From: Solirubrobacteraceae bacterium
Lineage (GTDB): Bacteria; Actinomycetota; Thermoleophilia; Solirubrobacterales; Solirubrobacteraceae
Reading direction: 5' to 3'
Length of the DNA stretch: 15,309 bases
Assembly: GCA_025935735.1 (NCBI GenBank)
Contig: JAICUS010000071.1
Coordinates: forward strand, 1 to 15,309
Shown: in pieces, positions 13,586 through 15,309 of the stretch
How positions within the stretch are numbered: the stretch's first letter is position 1
Layout of the letters: each line of letters opens with the position of its first letter
Notes under the pieces: model-generated
What the model saw: the letters and a program-made list of their open reading frames with translations, nothing else
Database searches by the model: none
Told to the model about the DNA's origin: nothing
Position numbers and translations under genes: made by a program

Positions 13586-13591
13586 TACGCT
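13586..13591 (+). promoter_or_regulatory. -10 box before the small secreted-protein gene, probably leaderless
   Basis: TACGCT ends 9 bases before the ATG at 13601 and abuts the alternative ATG at 13592. The spacing favours 13601 as a leaderless start; there is no Shine-Dalgarno sequence. Confidence 0.4.
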
Positions 13592-13600
13592 ATGCGGCCC

Positions 13601-14062
13601 ATGTCGCGTCGCATCGCCCTGCTCACCACCCTGCTCGCCCTCGCCCTGGCCGCACCCGCGGCCGCGCAGCAAGGGGGCGGCGCCTTCGGCCCGCTGCCGC
13701 AGGCGCCCCCGACCGTCACGGCCGTCCCCACCGCCGCGCCGACGAGCTCCGACAGCGGCAGCAGCCGCAGCACGCTGTTCATCATCGGCGGCGTCCTCAT
13801 CGTCGGCTTCGCGATCATGGGCTGGTTCATCTCCCGCGACGCCCGCCGCGGGCTGGGAGAGGGCCAGCTCGCCGCGGTCGGCCGCGCCCGCGACGACGGC
13901 CCGCACGCCCACAAGCGCCAGGCGAAGGCGCGGGCGCGCGCCAAGGGCCGCGCCCAGCGCCAGGCCCGCAAGCGCAACAGATCAGCGCTCGGGGGCCCAC
14001 CCGACCGGCGACGTGTCGCAGGCTCAGCCGCCAGGAGGGGTCCGCCGGCCGGGCACCCCTAG
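13601..14062 (+). CDS. Small membrane protein with signal peptide, one helix and a basic tail
   Basis: I recognise no named family. From ATG 13601 the protein has 153 residues; ATG 13592 adds three. Residues 1-22 form a signal peptide (R-R, hydrophobic core, A-P-A-A-A before Q-Q). A Pro/Thr/Ser/Gly-rich linker runs to about 56, then a membrane helix at about 58-77 (T-L-F-I-I-G-G-V-L-I-V-G-F-A-I-M-G-W). The cytoplasmic side starts R-D-A-R-R, and the tail at 104-127 is strongly basic (K-R-Q-A-K-A-R-A-R-A-K), ending K-R-N-R. I recall similar small actinobacterial proteins ending near such a K-R-N-R, so the last 26 residues here may be an extension past a lost stop. The stop shares CTAG with the convergent gene's stop. 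Confidence 0.8.
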   Translation: MSRRIALLTTLLALALAAPAAAQQGGGAFGPLPQAPPTVTAVPTAAPTSSDSGSSRSTLFIIGGVLIVGFAIMGWFISRDARRGLGEGQLAAVGRARDDGPHAHKRQAKARARAKGRAQRQARKRNRSALGGPPDRRRVAGSAARRGPPAGHP

Positions 14063-14520
14063 CCGCGCGGCCGGATCACGAGGTCGCGCACGACGAACAC
14101 CGCGCGCGACCGCGGCAGCTCGGCGAACGGCCGCGGGAAGCCGGCGAAGCGCCCGTTGCCGCGGTAGTCGGCGAACCGCACGACCTTCCCGTCGCGGAGG
14201 AAGATCAGCACCTCGCCGCCGTCGATGGTGTCGATCCCGGTCCACTCGCGGCCGAGCCGGCGCGAGATCTGTGCGCGCGGCGTGCCCGGAGCCACGAGCA
14301 GCACCCGGTCCCACTCGAACGGCGCGGCGTCGGCCAGCCTGACGACGCCGTGGGTGCCGTTCAGCGGGTCCTGCGACGTCGTGACCGCCTTCGTGAAGTT
14401 CTCGGACACGAGGATGTCCGACTGCGGCCGTGTCGGGTCGCGCGTCAGGACCACCACGAGGATGAGCACGGCGATGCACAGCGCCAGCCCGGCGGCCACC
14501 AACGCGAGAACCCTGCCCAT
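14059..14520 (-). CDS. Membrane-anchored hypothetical protein
   Basis: A 153-residue protein I cannot assign. Residues 4-27 form one N-terminal hydrophobic helix (signal anchor) without a clear cleavage site, leaving an extracytoplasmic domain of about 125 residues. That domain has a mixed strand pattern: W-D-R-V-L-L-V-A-P-G-T (70-80), I-D-T-I-D-G-G-E-V-L-I-F-L-R-D-G-K-V-V (97-114) and A-V-F-V-V-R-D-L-V-I-R-P at the C-terminus. The ATG at 14520 is preferred over GTG at 14526 because TAGGTC (14533-14528) lies 7 bases upstream of the ATG, compatible with a leaderless start. Its start lies 25 bases from the divergent ileS start, and it ends against the small membrane protein gene with overlapping stops. 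Confidence 0.8.
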   Translation of the reverse strand: MGRVLALVAAGLALCIAVLILVVVLTRDPTRPQSDILVSENFTKAVTTSQDPLNGTHGVVRLADAAPFEWDRVLLVAPGTPRAQISRRLGREWTGIDTIDGGEVLIFLRDGKVVRFADYRGNGRFAGFPRPFAELPRSRAVFVVRDLVIRPRG

Positions 14521-14531
14521 GCGCACGGACC

Positions 14532-14537
14532 TAGACT
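14532..14537 (+). promoter_or_regulatory. -10 box of ileS, probably leaderless
   Basis: TAGACT lies 8 bases before the GTG at 14546. The same spot carries TAGGTC on the other strand for the divergent gene; the two boxes share the CTA/TAG at 14531-14534. No Shine-Dalgarno sequence precedes the GTG. Confidence 0.45.
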
Positions 14538-14545
14538 GCCATGAG

Positions 14546-15309
14546 GTGCCGCCACACAGACCCCTGCCCGAGAAGCCTGACTTCCCCGCGCTCGAGGAGC
14601 GGGTGCTCGAGCGCTGGCGCGAGCACGACGTCTACCGCGAGTCCCTGCGCCGCCGCGAGGGCGCGCCGCCGTACGTCTTCTATGAGGGCCCGCCGACCGC
14701 CAACGGCCGCCCCGGCTCCCACCACGTCCTCGCGCGGGTCTTCAAGGACATCTTCCCCCGCTTCAAGACCATGCGCGGCTTCTACAGCTACCGCAAGGGC
14801 GGCTGGGACTGCCACGGCCTGCCCGTGGAGATCGCGGTCCAGGAGAAGCTCGGGTTCGAATCCAAGCAGCAGATCGAGGAGTACGGCATCGCGGAGTTCA
14901 ACGCCCGCTGCCGCGAGTCCGTGTTCGAGTACCTGGAGGACTGGACGCGGCTGACCGAGCGCATCGGCTACTGGGTCGACCTCGACGAGCCCTACCGCAC
15001 GCTCGACACCGCCTACGTCGAGTCGGTCTGGTGGGCGCTCAAGCAGCTGTGGGACAAGGACCTGCTCTACGAGGGCTTCAAGGTCGTGCCCTACTGCCCG
15101 CGCGACGGCACCGCGCTCTCCAGCCACGAGGTCAGCCAGGGCTACGAGGACGTCGAGGACCCGAGCGTCTACGTCATCTACCCCGTCACGCAGCCCGCCG
15201 GCGCCCTGCGGGAGGGCGACGAGCTGCTGGTGTGGACGACCACGCCCTGGACGCTCGTGTCCAACGCCGCCGTGGCCGTCGACCCGGACCTCACCTACGT
15301 GCGCACCGA
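14546..15309 (+). CDS. ileS: Isoleucyl-tRNA synthetase, N-terminal part (runs off window)
   Basis: The frame is open to the last base, about 254 codons of an enzyme of roughly 1,000 residues that charges tRNA-Ile. From the GTG at 14546 the protein begins M-P-P-H-R-P-L-P-E-K-P-D-F-P, then E-R-V-L-E-R-W and the class I catalytic start F-Y-E-G-P-P-T-A-N-G-R-P (45-56). The HIGH signature has the form G-S-H-H (57-60). W-D-C-H-G-L-P-V-E follows near residue 90, and the first part of the CP1 editing domain is reached, with W-T-T-T-P-W-T-L near residues 229-237. This distinguishes it from ValRS and LeuRS, in which the pattern after the signature differs. The ATG at 14541 is out of frame and is not the start. 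A TAGACT box lies 8 bases before the GTG. Confidence 0.93.
   Translation, partial: MPPHRPLPEKPDFPALEERVLERWREHDVYRESLRRREGAPPYVFYEGPPTANGRPGSHHVLARVFKDIFPRFKTMRGFYSYRKGGWDCHGLPVEIAVQEKLGFESKQQIEEYGIAEFNARCRESVFEYLEDWTRLTERIGYWVDLDEPYRTLDTAYVESVWWALKQLWDKDLLYEGFKVVPYCPRDGTALSSHEVSQGYEDVEDPSVYVIYPVTQPAGALREGDELLVWTTTPWTLVSNAAVAVDPDLTYVRT

Noticed and set aside
12561..14342. A 593-residue + strand open frame across the MATE and membrane-protein genes
   Set aside because: It is an Arg/Ala-rich shadow that ignores two well-supported genes and their boundaries.

Overview
The window is very GC-rich, and G or C dominates the third codon position in every real gene. Protein content and gene style (4-base start/stop overlaps, GTG starts, TAnnnT boxes a few bases before start codons) suggest an actinobacterium, most likely of the Thermoleophilia/Solirubrobacterales type. 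That placement is inference from gene character, not from a search. I saw no rRNA, tRNA, CRISPR array, intact insertion sequence or phage gene.

Layout. 1-2590 (+) is a tightly coupled run: the 3' end of an acetolactate-synthase-like ThDP enzyme, an aldehyde dehydrogenase of the succinate-semialdehyde type, and pdxH. It ends in the first of two related palindromes (2588-2608 and 2652-2680), the only AT-containing structured DNA in the window. A lone ECF sigma factor follows (2709-3215, +), whose 3' end overlaps a convergent EamA transporter by 59 bp. 3157-6180 (-) reads fumC, then a GNAT acetyltransferase, then the EamA transporter. 6369-7456 (+) is a decayed flotillin gene lacking its N-terminus and frameshifted. 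It runs tail-to-tail into an HxlR regulator (-), preceded by an alpha/beta-hydrolase-fold protein (-) that lacks the usual nucleophile and histidine. 8766-12272 (+) is a four-gene molybdenum hydroxylase operon in the order large subunit, small CoxG-like protein, FAD subunit, 2Fe-2S subunit. Then come a MATE exporter, a small secreted or membrane-anchored protein, a convergent membrane-anchored hypothetical (-), and the 5' part of ileS running off the window.

How genes may work together. The ThDP enzyme plus succinate-semialdehyde dehydrogenase could form a 2-oxoglutarate-to-succinate bypass of the type known in cyanobacteria; fumarase nearby belongs to the same cycle. PdxH makes PLP. The Cox-like operon encodes a form II type enzyme (P-Y-R-G-A-G-R loop), so its substrate is probably not CO; its large and FAD subunits are shorter than usual.

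Most interesting points: the coupled ThDP/SSADH pair, the apparently non-catalytic hydrolase, the compact form II Cox operon, two genes whose conserved N-termini begin upstream of any ATG/GTG/TTG codon, the paired palindromes after pdxH, and repeated TAnnnT boxes that suggest leaderless transcription. No single unprecedented system is obvious.
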